NCBI RefSeq assembly: GCF_000498755.1
Contig: NZ_AXUS01000011.1
Span: forward strand, 38,323-102,322
Reading direction: 5' to 3'
From: Clostridioides mangenotii TR
GTDB lineage: Bacteria > Bacillota > Clostridia > Peptostreptococcales > Peptostreptococcaceae
Length of the DNA: 64,000 nt
The translations under genes and the position numbers were made by a program. Shown in pieces: positions 35,459-43,664 of the stretch (position 1 is the stretch's first letter; each line of letters begins with the position of its first letter). The notes beneath the pieces were generated by a model, which was not told where the DNA came from, did no database searches, and saw only the letters and a list, made by a program, of their open reading frames with translations.

Positions 35459-36715
35459 TTGAATTCAGAATTCAAAGAATGTATTAACAACGCAAATTCT
35501 ATCTCTTTTTACCTTATAAAATGGCTTATAGTCTCTCTTGCAGTCAGTATACTAGTTGGATCTCTATCTGCCTTTTTCTTAGTGAGTCTAGATTTTGTAA
35601 CGATAAAGCAAACCGATTATAAGTGGTTATTATTTTTACTACCTTTTGGTGGAGCATTTATCTCCTTCTTGTACAAAAGATTTGGCAATAATGCTATTAA
35701 AGGCAATAATTTAATTATTGAACAGGGTAATGGAGAGGAAGAAAATATACCATTACGACTTGTTCCTCTTACACTTTTTGGAACACTTGTAACTCATTTA
35801 TTCGGTGGGTCAGCTGGCCGTGAAGGAACTGCTGTACAAATGGGTGGTGCTGTAGCTGAATTGACTGGTAAGATTTTTAAATTTAATAAATTTGACAGAA
35901 AAATAATAATTATATGTGGTATAAGCGCTGGATTTAGTTCTGTTTTTGGCACTCCATTAGCTGGAACTATCTTTGGTCTTGAAGTTTTATCACTTGGACT
36001 TATTAAACATGACGCTCTAGTGCCGAGTTTTTTCTCTGCATTCTTTGCAAATATAGTAACTTTAAGCTACGGTGTTAACCATACACACTATAACATTGGG
36101 GTTATACCTGAATTAAATCCAATCTTAGTTTTAAAATTAATAACAGCAGGTATAGCATTTGGTCTAGTTGGTCTTGCTTTTAGCCTTTCTATCGCTGTAA
36201 TTAAAAAATTCTATATAAAATGGATGCCAGACCCAGTTATCAGATCATTTGTAGGTGGAGTTGTCGTGATATTGCTTGCTTTTTTAGTAGGAACTAGAGA
36301 CTACTTAGGACTAAGCCTACCACTTCTTCAACATGCCTTTGATGGAACTTCAGAGATGTTCGCATTTTTATGGAAACTTGTATTCACTGCTTTTACTCTA
36401 GGAGCTGGATTCCAGGGAGGTGAGGTTACACCTCTATTTGAGATAGGTGCAACACTTGGCTCTACCCTGTCTACAGTTTTATTGCTACCTACTGCATTTT
36501 TGGCTGCACTTGGATTTATAGGAGTTTTTACTGGAGCTACAAATACTCCGATAACTTGCTTTATTATGGGCATTGAATTATTCGGCTCTGAAGGTGCAGT
36601 ATACATTTTCTTAATATGTGTAATAAGTTATTTATTCTCAGGCAACTCAGGAATTTATTCATCGCAAAAAATTTCAATAAAAAAAGGCCCCTTTACCAAT
36701 GATAAAGTGACTTAA
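35459..36715 (+). CDS. CLC-F type fluoride/proton antiporter
   Basis: This is a membrane exporter for fluoride. The 419-residue protein has about ten membrane segments and the CLC signatures GGSAGREGTAVQMGGAVAE (with the gating Glu in GREGT in place of GREGP) and AGFQGGEVTPLFEIGATLGSTL (GGEVTP in place of the usual GxFxP). These two changes mark the CLC-F subfamily. A GTG at 35450 overlaps the Shine-Dalgarno. The TTG at 35459, eight bases after AGGAGG, is preferred. The fluoride riboswitch upstream confirms the substrate. Confidence 0.93.
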   Translation: MNSEFKECINNANSISFYLIKWLIVSLAVSILVGSLSAFFLVSLDFVTIKQTDYKWLLFLLPFGGAFISFLYKRFGNNAIKGNNLIIEQGNGEEENIPLRLVPLTLFGTLVTHLFGGSAGREGTAVQMGGAVAELTGKIFKFNKFDRKIIIICGISAGFSSVFGTPLAGTIFGLEVLSLGLIKHDALVPSFFSAFFANIVTLSYGVNHTHYNIGVIPELNPILVLKLITAGIAFGLVGLAFSLSIAVIKKFYIKWMPDPVIRSFVGGVVVILLAFLVGTRDYLGLSLPLLQHAFDGTSEMFAFLWKLVFTAFTLGAGFQGGEVTPLFEIGATLGSTLSTVLLLPTAFLAALGFIGVFTGATNTPITCFIMGIELFGSEGAVYIFLICVISYLFSGNSGIYSSQKISIKKGPFTNDKVT

Positions 36716-36738
36716 AACCTTTAGATTTTATTTATAGA

Positions 36739-36760
36739 GACAAGGATATTAATCCTTGTC
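36739..36760. terminator. Hairpin between convergent genes
   Basis: GACAAGGAT/ATCCTTGTC (36739-36747, 36752-36760) forms a 9-bp stem overlapping the last codons of the DMT gene. T tracts on both sides are weak, so termination is only likely. Confidence 0.45.
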
Positions 36761-37633
36761 TTCAATTTTATCAAGTTTTTTATTGTATAGAAACATATAA
36801 AACGAAGCAATAAATACTATTATGTATCCAAGCACACTAAGTGTATCTGGAAATTGATTGAATAGTAGAATACTAAGTATTGCTGAGAATATTATGTTTG
36901 TGTAATCGAATATAGATATCTCCTTGGCTGGTGCATATTTATATGCAAGAGTTATTCCAAATTGACCTAAGCTAGCAAAAGTTCCCGCTAAAAGCAGATA
37001 TACAAGTTGCAGCCATGTCATAGACTTAAATACAAGTATAAATGCAGGGAAAGTTGTCACGAGTGAAAATACCGAGAAGAAAAATACGATTGTATAGTAC
37101 TCCTCTTTATCCTTCAAAACCCTCAGACATGTATACGCTGCACCTGCAAATAATGCCCCTAATATAGCTACTATGTACGGTACTAAGTCTACTGAAAATG
37201 TTGGTTTTATAATAAATAAAGACCCTATAAATGCCACCACAAGAGATGTTATTTGCTTTGCATTTATTTTTTCTTTTAAAAACAATGCACTTAGTATAAT
37301 AACTAGGAATGGGCTTAATTTATTGATCATATTTGCATCTGATAGCACCAACTTGTCAATTGCATAGAAGCTAAAAATAACTCCCAATGTACCAAATAGC
37401 GATCTATATATAAGAATTTTTCTATTCTCCTTTTTTCCAGTCATACTTCCCTTATGTTTTATAATTAGATAAAGTGCCACTGTTGCCGAAACCAAGTTTC
37501 TAAAAAATACTTTTTGGAAGTTTGGAAGATCACCTGCAAGCTTTACAAAAGCTGACATTAAAGCAAATCCCAAAGCTGAAGCTGTTATAAATATAATACC
37601 CTTTACTCTATCTGATTTGATTATATCTAGCAT
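36749..37633 (-). CDS. EamA/DMT family transporter
   Basis: This 294-residue inner-membrane protein has ten predicted helices arranged as two EamA repeats (about 10-140 and 150-280). It shows the typical NLVSATVALYLI and GTFASLGQFGITLAYKYAPAKEISIFDYTNIIFSAILS segments. DMT proteins move amino acids, nucleotides or drugs outward, and substrate cannot be assigned. The Shine-Dalgarno (GGATGTGAAGAA) is weak. A promoter TCGACA-N18-TATAAT can be read ~60 bases upstream on the minus strand. Confidence 0.85.
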   Translation of the reverse strand: MLDIIKSDRVKGIIFITASALGFALMSAFVKLAGDLPNFQKVFFRNLVSATVALYLIIKHKGSMTGKKENRKILIYRSLFGTLGVIFSFYAIDKLVLSDANMINKLSPFLVIILSALFLKEKINAKQITSLVVAFIGSLFIIKPTFSVDLVPYIVAILGALFAGAAYTCLRVLKDKEEYYTIVFFFSVFSLVTTFPAFILVFKSMTWLQLVYLLLAGTFASLGQFGITLAYKYAPAKEISIFDYTNIIFSAILSILLFNQFPDTLSVLGYIIVFIASFYMFLYNKKLDKIEDKD

Positions 37634-37786
37634 AGCATTTCTTCACATCCTTTCTTAAATTTTAAAACATTTAGTATAATTATAGTATACTTTATTAATA
37701 TCTGTCGAAAATTTGATAAATAAAAGTTTTAACTTATTATTCATACCCTAAAAAGAATAAATTACTCACATCTTAATAAAACAATA

Positions 37787-37815
37787 TTGACAATTAGTAT
37801 TTTTTAACTTATTCT
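37787..37815 (+). promoter_or_regulatory. Sigma-A promoter of the DUF3100 operon
   Basis: A perfect TTGACA (37787-37792), a 17-base spacer and TATTCT (37810-37815). The palindrome at 37816 begins at the next base. Confidence 0.7.
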
Positions 37816-37852
37816 CATATTAAGGACATATTTAGGTTATGTCCTTAATATG
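37816..37852 (+). promoter_or_regulatory. 15-bp palindrome at the start site of the DUF3100 operon
   Basis: CATATTAAGGACATA (37816-37830) and TATGTCCTTAATATG (37838-37852) are perfect arms around TTTAGGT. The position over the predicted start site fits an operator. A second, looser pair TAGGAAAT/ATTTCCTA follows within 37853-37889. The divergently read regulator at 40677 is the natural candidate to bind. Confidence 0.5.
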
Positions 37853-37915
37853 TAGGAAATCGTATTCTAGAGGAATGATCATTTCCTAAAATTAATAAAA
37901 AGTTTGGAGGAGAAT

Positions 37916-38752
37916 ATGGAAAATAGCAAAAAGTACTTTATCAATGCGTTTTTAACATGCGCAGTAATCGTTATCATTTGCGAATTTATAGGTCAAAGAA
38001 ATGTAGGTATAGGTTCGTTTACTATGGCGTTATTCCCAATGTTGTATGCAGTTATAATTGGACTTATAATAACACCAGATCTATTAGGTAAAAAAATACC
38101 TGTGTTAAAAAAATTTATTAATGAAAAAGAAATCAATATCGCTGGGGAAGTCGTTGGGATTGCCCTAGTTATGCTAGGTATAAAATACGGAACTACAGTT
38201 GGACCAAATATACAAAATATTGTTCAAGCTGGTCCAGCATTTATAGCTCAAGAATTTGGGCATATACTTGCCCCAATTGTCGCACTTCCACTAGCTCTAT
38301 TGTTTGGTATGAAAAGAGAAGCTGTCGGAGCTACAGCAAGTATTAGCCGTGAACCATCACTTGGCGTTATTTCTGAAAAATACGGAATAAATTCACCTGA
38401 GGGAAGCGGTGTACTTGGTACATATCTTATGGGTACGGTTTTGGGAACTATATATTTCAGCTTTTTAGGATCAGTATCAATATACAGTGGACTTCATCCC
38501 TATGCTTTAGGTATGGCATGCGGTGTTGGTAGTGGTAGTATGATGACAGCTGCTTCTGCATCACTTTCTGCAATGGTTCCAAAAGGTATGGAACAAACTA
38601 TACTTTCATATGCAGCAACAAGTAATATGATGTCCAGCATTACAGGAATAATATTTTTAGTATTTGTATCTCTACCACTTACTAACTTTCTATACGATAA
38701 ATTAGAACCAGTTTTAGGAAGAAAGAAAAAAAATGTCGAGGAGGGTGAATAA
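37916..38752 (+). CDS. DUF3100 family membrane protein
   Basis: This 278-residue integral membrane protein of the DUF3100 type has about eight to nine helices, with ALFPMLYAVIIGLII, the polar loop KREAVGATASISREPSLGVISEKYGINSPEGSGVLGTYLMGTV and GVGSGSMMTAASASLSAMVP. The conserved Ser/Gly-rich loops look like substrate-binding re-entrant hairpins. A TTG at 37904 overlaps the Shine-Dalgarno, and the ATG at 37916 is preferred. It is followed three bases later by a second small membrane protein and then an M20 hydrolase. A joint role as a two-part transporter for the hydrolase substrate is inferred. Confidence 0.75.
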   Translation: MENSKKYFINAFLTCAVIVIICEFIGQRNVGIGSFTMALFPMLYAVIIGLIITPDLLGKKIPVLKKFINEKEINIAGEVVGIALVMLGIKYGTTVGPNIQNIVQAGPAFIAQEFGHILAPIVALPLALLFGMKREAVGATASISREPSLGVISEKYGINSPEGSGVLGTYLMGTVLGTIYFSFLGSVSIYSGLHPYALGMACGVGSGSMMTAASASLSAMVPKGMEQTILSYAATSNMMSSITGIIFLVFVSLPLTNFLYDKLEPVLGRKKKNVEEGE

Positions 38753-38754
38753 CA

Positions 38755-39225
38755 ATGTTTGGAAAAATAGATTTTAAAAGGAGCTCGTTTCAACTACTTG
38801 TAATGACATGTGTAGGAGCGATTATACTTCTTGGACAAAGAATAAGCTTAGGTACTCCTGTAATGAAAGCCCTACCTGGTATGATTATGGTTATCGCTGC
38901 TGCTATGGCCGCTATGATTTTAAAAGACCTATTTCCTAAATCGATATTCCCTGCATTTGGATTCGCTACTATACTAGGTCTATTACTTAGTATGCCGTAC
39001 AGCCCTACTGCAAAGGTTTTTCTAGAAAATACAGACAATGTCAACTTCATGGCAATAACTACTCCACTACTTGCTTTTGCTGGTATATCAGTTGGAAATA
39101 AAATAGAACAGCTTAAAGAAATGTCATGGAAAATTATTGTAATTTCGATGTTGGTATTTACAACAATTTTCTTCGCCTGTGCAACTATAGCACATGTAGT
39201 ATTAAAACTTCAAGGAAGAATATAA
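38755..39225 (+). CDS. Small membrane partner of the DUF3100 protein
   Basis: This 156-residue protein has four predicted helices (about 14-32, 38-56, 63-80, 130-150) and a conserved-looking loop FLENTDNVNFMAITTPLLAFAGISVGNKIEQLKEMSWK. It starts three bases after the DUF3100 gene, so they are translationally coupled and probably form one complex. The family name is not recognised with certainty. The GGAGGGTGAATAACA sequence supplies its ribosome site. Confidence 0.7.
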   Translation: MFGKIDFKRSSFQLLVMTCVGAIILLGQRISLGTPVMKALPGMIMVIAAAMAAMILKDLFPKSIFPAFGFATILGLLLSMPYSPTAKVFLENTDNVNFMAITTPLLAFAGISVGNKIEQLKEMSWKIIVISMLVFTTIFFACATIAHVVLKLQGRI

Positions 39226-39250
39226 CTTAATATTTTGGAGGAAACGTATT

Positions 39251-40564
39251 ATGAATAAAGAACAAATAAAATCATTAATTATCAATACCATCGATGAGAA
39301 TAAAGATAAAATAACTGAAATTAGTCATGGTATCTACGAAAATCCTGAGTTTGGATATAAAGAATTTAAAACTACTGATTCTGTATCTAAATTTTTAGAA
39401 GAAGAATTAAACTTAGATGTAGAAAAAAATATTGCTGTAACTGGTTGTAAGGCGACTGTAAACAGCGATAAATCTGGTCCACATATATCAATTCTAGGTG
39501 AATTAGATGGTATCTCATGTAAAGATCATAAAGATGCCAATGAAATAGGAGCATCTCATACTTGCGGACATAACAACCAAATAGCGGGTATGCTTGGTGC
39601 CGCAGTCGGCCTTATTAAAAGTGGCGTACTCGACTCTTTAGGCGGTAAAATCACTTTTATGGCTACTCCTGCTGAAGAATTCATTGAACTAGAATACAGA
39701 CAACAACTTAAAGATAATGGTGAAATAACTTATTTTGGTGGAAAACAAGAACTTGTTAAAAGAGGACATTTTGATGATATAGATATGTCTATGATGTTCC
39801 ACTCATCTGATTTAAACGGAGATCTAGCGTTAGTTGGACCTGAAAGTAATGGATTTGTAGGTAAAAAGGTTCAATTTATAGGAAAAGAATCACATGCTGG
39901 TTCAGCTCCACATGAGGGAATAAATGCTCTTAATGCAGCGATGCTTGCTATAAACAACGTTAATGCACTTAGAGAAACTTTCCAAGAAAAAGAAAGAGTT
40001 AGATTCCATCCAATTATAACTAAAGGTGGAGATATCGTAAATGTAGTACCTGCTGATGTACATATGGAATCATATGTAAGAGCCAGAACTATAGAAGGAA
40101 TGAAAGATGCAAGTGAGAAAGTAAACAGAGCTTTAAAAGCTGGTGGATATGCTGTCGGTGCCGATGTTAAAATAACTGAAATTCCTGGATATTTACCAAT
40201 AATAAGATACCATGAATTCGATGATCTTTTTAGAAACAATCTAATCGAATGCGGTGTTCAAGGCGATAAAATCATTGATGGCGGAGACTTTACAGGATCG
40301 TTTGACTTCGGCGATATATCTCACTTGATGCCTACTCTACATCCAATGGTAGCAGGTGTTAAAGGGGCTCTACACACTAGAGATTATGAGATCATCGATG
40401 AGGAACTAGCATATATAGTTCCTGCAAAAGCAATGGCATTAACTGTTGTCGATCTACTATTTGACGATGCGAAAAAAGCCAATGAAATATTAGCAGACTT
40501 TACTCCTGCTATGTCAAAAGAAGAGTACTTAGAATTTTTATCACAATACGATAAAACATTATAA
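39251..40564 (+). CDS. M20 family amidohydrolase (AbgB-like)
   Basis: This is a cytoplasmic metal-dependent amidohydrolase of the M20D type, which cleaves N-acyl amino acids or aminobenzoyl-glutamate-like amides. The metal site is visible in GASHTCGHNNQIAG (Cys and His), TPAEEF (Glu), FHSSD (His) and the C-terminal GALHTRDYE. The dimerisation domain starts near KESHAGSAPHEGINALNA. Length is 437 residues. It is the third gene of the DUF3100 unit, which suggests that the two membrane proteins import its substrate or export a product. Confidence 0.85.
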   Translation: MNKEQIKSLIINTIDENKDKITEISHGIYENPEFGYKEFKTTDSVSKFLEEELNLDVEKNIAVTGCKATVNSDKSGPHISILGELDGISCKDHKDANEIGASHTCGHNNQIAGMLGAAVGLIKSGVLDSLGGKITFMATPAEEFIELEYRQQLKDNGEITYFGGKQELVKRGHFDDIDMSMMFHSSDLNGDLALVGPESNGFVGKKVQFIGKESHAGSAPHEGINALNAAMLAINNVNALRETFQEKERVRFHPIITKGGDIVNVVPADVHMESYVRARTIEGMKDASEKVNRALKAGGYAVGADVKITEIPGYLPIIRYHEFDDLFRNNLIECGVQGDKIIDGGDFTGSFDFGDISHLMPTLHPMVAGVKGALHTRDYEIIDEELAYIVPAKAMALTVVDLLFDDAKKANEILADFTPAMSKEEYLEFLSQYDKTL

Positions 40565-40613
40565 AATATACAACATATAAAAAAGTCTAAATTACATTTA
40601 TATAATAATCTAA

Positions 40614-40660
40614 AAAGAGGATGCGGTGGTGATATTTAATCATCTTTAAGCATCCTCTTT
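40614..40660. terminator. Bidirectional terminator
   Basis: AAAGAGGATGC/GCATCCTCTTT (40614-40624, 40650-40660) forms an 11-bp stem between the convergent hydrolase and regulator genes, with A and T runs on its flanks. Confidence 0.7.
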
Positions 40661-40676
40661 GTAATACAGTAAATTA

Positions 40677-41963
40677 TTAAAATATTATTTCGATCAAGTG
40701 CCTTGGTCTTCCCACTCCATTGCTACTCTCTTTTGCATATATCTTTCCAAAATTAGCAGATACTATTTTATTTAATATACGTCTAGCGCTTCTTTCACTT
40801 ATATCTAGATAATCGGCAAATTCTTTAGCATCGTAAACCTTACTCTGTCTAATTTTATTTATTGATATGATCTTTGATACAGATTCACAACTTAGACCTG
40901 TTTTTTCCGAAATTTCAATAACATTCTTATCAGTAGAGGCTATAGAATAATCTAATTGTTTTTTGGATTTTAACGGCCCTTTCAAATTTTCTTTTTCATC
41001 TATTAAAAATATATCCTTATTATTAGAGTTTTCACTGCGTTTTGCAGATTTATACGCATTAGTCTCCGCTTGGTACGCCGTAAACCCAATACCTATTCCA
41101 GTACACAAAACAAATCCCATAGATTTAATACTATTTTTCAAATCCCATAACATATTGTAGTTATCTATATTCTCTGCAGCACCTTTATGTGCAAACACGA
41201 CATATTCATCACGTCCAAATTTGAATATCGCTCCTTGCAACTCTTTTACATACTCTATTACCTTTTTATCTATCTCTGCCATCTTAATCATATCAGAATA
41301 GTACTTTTCTTTTTCTTCACCATATTCGATAAGCCTCAGCACTTCAACTGCTATTTGAGAATTTTTAGCTTTATTCAACTTATATCTGCTATTAATCTTT
41401 TCATAGCTAGCTTTAATTGCTGGAACCGTTGCTTGAAGTCTATATACTGGGTAACCTAATTTCTTTAATTCATTATATACTCCACCAAAGCCTGTTAACA
41501 TTAAATCTATTTTATTATTTTTATATAAATCAATATGCCACTTAACGTACTCATCCTCATGTGTTTCACTTGAAAATGGCTTTGAATAAACTCTCTCAAT
41601 ATCGATGTTGAATTCCGTTAGAGTGTCCACCAACTCCTCTTTTTCCACAACATCTAAACTAAACTTATCGTATTTAATATTATTTTTATTGACTTCCCAC
41701 AAAGCTTTTGTAATGCTTGTCCCACCCCTTGAAACAAATGTGTGTGGCTTCTTTAATTCATACTTTGCGCTAATTGCCTCATATACACCACAGCCAGTAA
41801 AAATAAACGCATCACATTCTTTATCACATATTTCCATAACTTCAATAGCTTGATGTACTTTTTCTCTTATATATAAATTTATCTCTAATCCCAAATCTAA
41901 ATTACTAAGGCATTCTTTTATTATCACACCTGAGTCTTCTGGACCGACAATTCCTAATTTCAT
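40677..41963 (-). CDS. Three-part regulator: PrpR-N-like sensor, degenerate GGDEF-like domain, HTH
   Basis: The 428-residue protein has an N-terminal sensor (about 1-200) resembling PrpR-N/Asp-Glu racemase folds, with FTGCGVYEAIS, TFVSRGGTSITKAL and LTGFGGVYNELKKLGYPVYRLQAT. The middle (about 235-310) resembles a GGDEF domain that has lost its active site: FGRDEYVVF in place of GGDEF, then CTGIGIGFTAYQAETNAYKSAK. The C-terminus (about 345-428) has two helix-turn-helix-like segments (EISEKTGLSCESVSKII, EFADYLDISERSARRIL). It faces the DUF3100/amidohydrolase unit across a shared terminator and probably controls it. Confidence 0.75.
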   Translation of the reverse strand: MKLGIVGPEDSGVIIKECLSNLDLGLEINLYIREKVHQAIEVMEICDKECDAFIFTGCGVYEAISAKYELKKPHTFVSRGGTSITKALWEVNKNNIKYDKFSLDVVEKEELVDTLTEFNIDIERVYSKPFSSETHEDEYVKWHIDLYKNNKIDLMLTGFGGVYNELKKLGYPVYRLQATVPAIKASYEKINSRYKLNKAKNSQIAVEVLRLIEYGEEKEKYYSDMIKMAEIDKKVIEYVKELQGAIFKFGRDEYVVFAHKGAAENIDNYNMLWDLKNSIKSMGFVLCTGIGIGFTAYQAETNAYKSAKRSENSNNKDIFLIDEKENLKGPLKSKKQLDYSIASTDKNVIEISEKTGLSCESVSKIISINKIRQSKVYDAKEFADYLDISERSARRILNKIVSANFGKIYAKESSNGVGRPRHLIEIIF

Positions 41964-41994
41964 ATTTAGCCCTCCCTATATATACCACATTATT

Positions 41995-42023
41995 ATTATC
42001 ACTTAATACAGTGTATATTACAA
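41995..42023 (-). promoter_or_regulatory. Promoter of the regulator gene
   Basis: On the minus strand TTGTAA (42018-42023), a 17-base spacer and GATAAT (41995-42000). The spacer holds CACTGTATTAAGTG, a small inverted repeat that could be an autoregulatory site. Confidence 0.5.
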
Positions 42024-42208
42024 CATATATACATAATTAATAAAATCATTTTAATGAAACAATAGAATAACCCAATAAGCTTTCTATTTTAAAAAAATAA
42101 AGAGGTTATTTAAATTTAATTCTATATGTCTCTTTTTATACATCCAGCACATTAAATTTGAATATAACATAAACTTGACAAATATATATTAAATTGCTAT
42201 TTTATTAA

Positions 42209-42278
42209 TAGTTATACAACTGACGGAAGTGGAATTGACCACATGAAGTATAGCAATTATTAGCCGACCGTCTGGGCA
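42209..42278 (+). ncRNA. ZTP riboswitch (pfl motif)
   Basis: The conserved parts are present in order: ACTGACGG, a GTGG/CCAC hairpin (GTGGAATTGACCAC), then AGCCGACCGTCTGGGCA. GACGG pairs with CCGTC as in the GGCGG/CCGCC helix of other members. It precedes folT, which fits the known role of pfl RNAs in sensing ZTP/AICAR when 10-formyltetrahydrofolate is short. Confidence 0.85.
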
Positions 42279-42306
42279 AAAGCTAGAATGTGTTTGGCTT
42301 TTTTTG
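42278..42306 (+). terminator. Terminator of the ZTP riboswitch
   Basis: AAAAGCTA pairs with TGGCTTTT (one G-T pair) and is followed by a run of T at 42299-42305. It is placed directly after the aptamer for transcriptional control. Confidence 0.75.
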
Positions 42307-42333
42307 TCTTTATAATTTATTTAAAAGGAGAAT

Positions 42334-42852
42334 TTGTCTATGAAAAGAAGTAAAGTTAAGAGAATGGTTATTATGGGAATTTTAATCGCGTTACAGATTG
42401 TATTATCGCGTTTTTTATCCATCAATACACCAATTGTTAGGATAGGATTCTCATTTTTACCCATTGCAATTGCTGGCATTATGTTCGGTCCTCTATATAC
42501 TGGAATTGGATCAGCAATTAGCGATATTTTAGGCGCAGTATTATTCGGAACAGCTCCGTATTTTCCGGGATTCACACTATCCGCATTTCTATCAGGAGCA
42601 ATTTATGGAATTTTTTTGCATAAAAAACCTAAAAAATTATGGAGAGTTTGTTGTGCTGTAGCAATTATAAATATTTTTATAAGTTTACTACTTGGAACAT
42701 ACTGGTTATATATGATAACTGGCAAAGGATACTTAGCCTTATTACCTAATAAGATAGTTCAAAACGTAGCAATGTTCCCAGTAAAAGTGATCGCAATTTG
42801 GTTGATTGCATATAGAGTTGTAGATATACAAACGGATAATACATTAATCTAG
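42334..42852 (+). CDS. folT: Folate ECF transporter substrate-binding subunit FolT
   Basis: This is the substrate-specific membrane subunit of an energy-coupling factor transporter. The 172-residue protein has six predicted helices with the S-component pattern ALQIVLSRFLSINTPIVRIGFSFLPIAIAGIMFGPLYTGIGSAISDILGAVLF and a late ...LPNKIVQNVAMFPVKVI segment. These match FolT, and the upstream ZTP riboswitch supports folate as the cargo. The shared ECF ATPases and EcfT are not in the window. AAGGAG precedes the ATG at nine bases. Confidence 0.87.
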   Translation: MSMKRSKVKRMVIMGILIALQIVLSRFLSINTPIVRIGFSFLPIAIAGIMFGPLYTGIGSAISDILGAVLFGTAPYFPGFTLSAFLSGAIYGIFLHKKPKKLWRVCCAVAIINIFISLLLGTYWLYMITGKGYLALLPNKIVQNVAMFPVKVIAIWLIAYRVVDIQTDNTLI

Positions 42853-42859
42853 CAGTATT

Positions 42860-42891
42860 CAAATTTGGGTTCATAAAGAACCCAAAATTTG
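42860..42891 (+). terminator. Hairpin after folT
   Basis: TTTGGGTTC/GAACCCAAA (42864-42872, 42878-42886) forms a perfect 9-bp stem extended by A-T pairs. A further GATAGAAAT/ATTTCTATC pair follows. The T tract is weak. Confidence 0.55.
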
Positions 42892-42936
42892 ATAGAAATT
42901 GATTTTGAAATGATTTCTATCCTTATATAGATCTCC

Positions 42937-43251
42937 CTAAGATATTAATTTTAGAGCAATCACGCTAAGTAGTATGACGCATATAAATAATATTCTTAAA
43001 AACGATTTCGATTCTTTAAAAAATATAATTCCTACTAAAGCACCACCAAAAGAACCTATACCGGTCCATATTGCATATGCAGTAGCCATAGGAAGGTAAT
43101 TCATAACATAACTCAAAAGCGAAAAACTCGCAGTAAAGAATAGAATAAGAAGAAAAATATTTTTTTTGCTTCTATCTTCTTTTAATTTTCCCATCATTGT
43201 AACACCAAGCATTTCGAATAGTCCAGATGTAACGAGTGCAAACCAATACAT
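42937..43251 (-). CDS. Small multidrug resistance protein, second subunit of a guanidinium exporter pair
   Basis: This is a four-helix SMR transporter of 104 residues. The membrane-embedded Glu is present in SGLFEMLGVTMMG and the conserved signature in MATAYAIWTGIGSFGGALVG. Its start overlaps the stop of the other SMR gene by one base. SMR proteins encoded in such pairs form heterodimers (as YkkC/YkkD). The guanidine riboswitch upstream points to guanidinium efflux. Confidence 0.9.
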   Translation of the reverse strand: MYWFALVTSGLFEMLGVTMMGKLKEDRSKKNIFLLILFFTASFSLLSYVMNYLPMATAYAIWTGIGSFGGALVGIIFFKESKSFLRILFICVILLSVIALKLIS

Positions 43252-43595
43252 TATTCTTCAATCTCCTTTCTTCCACGCATATCTTCTTCAACTTTTAGAC
43301 CTATAACACCCATAAGTAGTGTCACTGTGAACAGCAGCTTTAAAGGAACTACTGGCTGACCAAATAAAATAATTTCTGATAATGTACTTCCAAATGTACC
43401 TAACCCCACAAAAACAGAGTAAGCTGTACCTACTGGAAGCTCTTTAGAAGCATTAATCAGAAAATAGAAACTTCCGAAAATAGCTATACTGGTTAATAAA
43501 TACTCTAGTAGGCTCCCAGAGTATTTTAAACCTATAACCCATACAATTTCAAATACTGCACCTATAATAATTTTTCCCCACGGGTTTATCTTCAT
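43251..43595 (-). CDS. Small multidrug resistance protein, first subunit of a guanidinium exporter pair
   Basis: This is a four-helix SMR transporter with GAVFEIVWVIGLKYSG (the conserved Glu and Trp as in Gdx guanidinium exporters) and ELPVGTAYSVFVGLGTFGSTLSE. An upstream start at 43622 would run into the leader. The ATG at 43595 follows GAGGGGG and is preferred (114 aa). It is the first gene after the guanidine-I riboswitch. Confidence 0.9.
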   Translation of the reverse strand: MKINPWGKIIIGAVFEIVWVIGLKYSGSLLEYLLTSIAIFGSFYFLINASKELPVGTAYSVFVGLGTFGSTLSEIILFGQPVVPLKLLFTVTLLMGVIGLKVEEDMRGRKEIEE

Positions 43596-43624
43596 ATTAA
43601 TGCCCCCTCTCAAAATTTGCAAAA

Positions 43625-43664
43625 TAAAAAAGCCTGGAGAATAGAAAATAACTCCCAGGCTTTT
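43625..43664 (-). terminator. Terminator of the guanidine riboswitch
   Basis: AGCCTGG/CCAGGCT (43631-43637, 43655-43661) forms a stem with an internal extension, followed on the minus strand by TTTTTT. AGCCTGGGAG also belongs to the 3' end of the riboswitch, which explains the switch. Confidence 0.85.

Noticed and set aside
41187..41459. A hydrophobic 90-codon frame
   Set aside because: It is antisense to the regulator gene at 40677-41963 and lacks a ribosome site.
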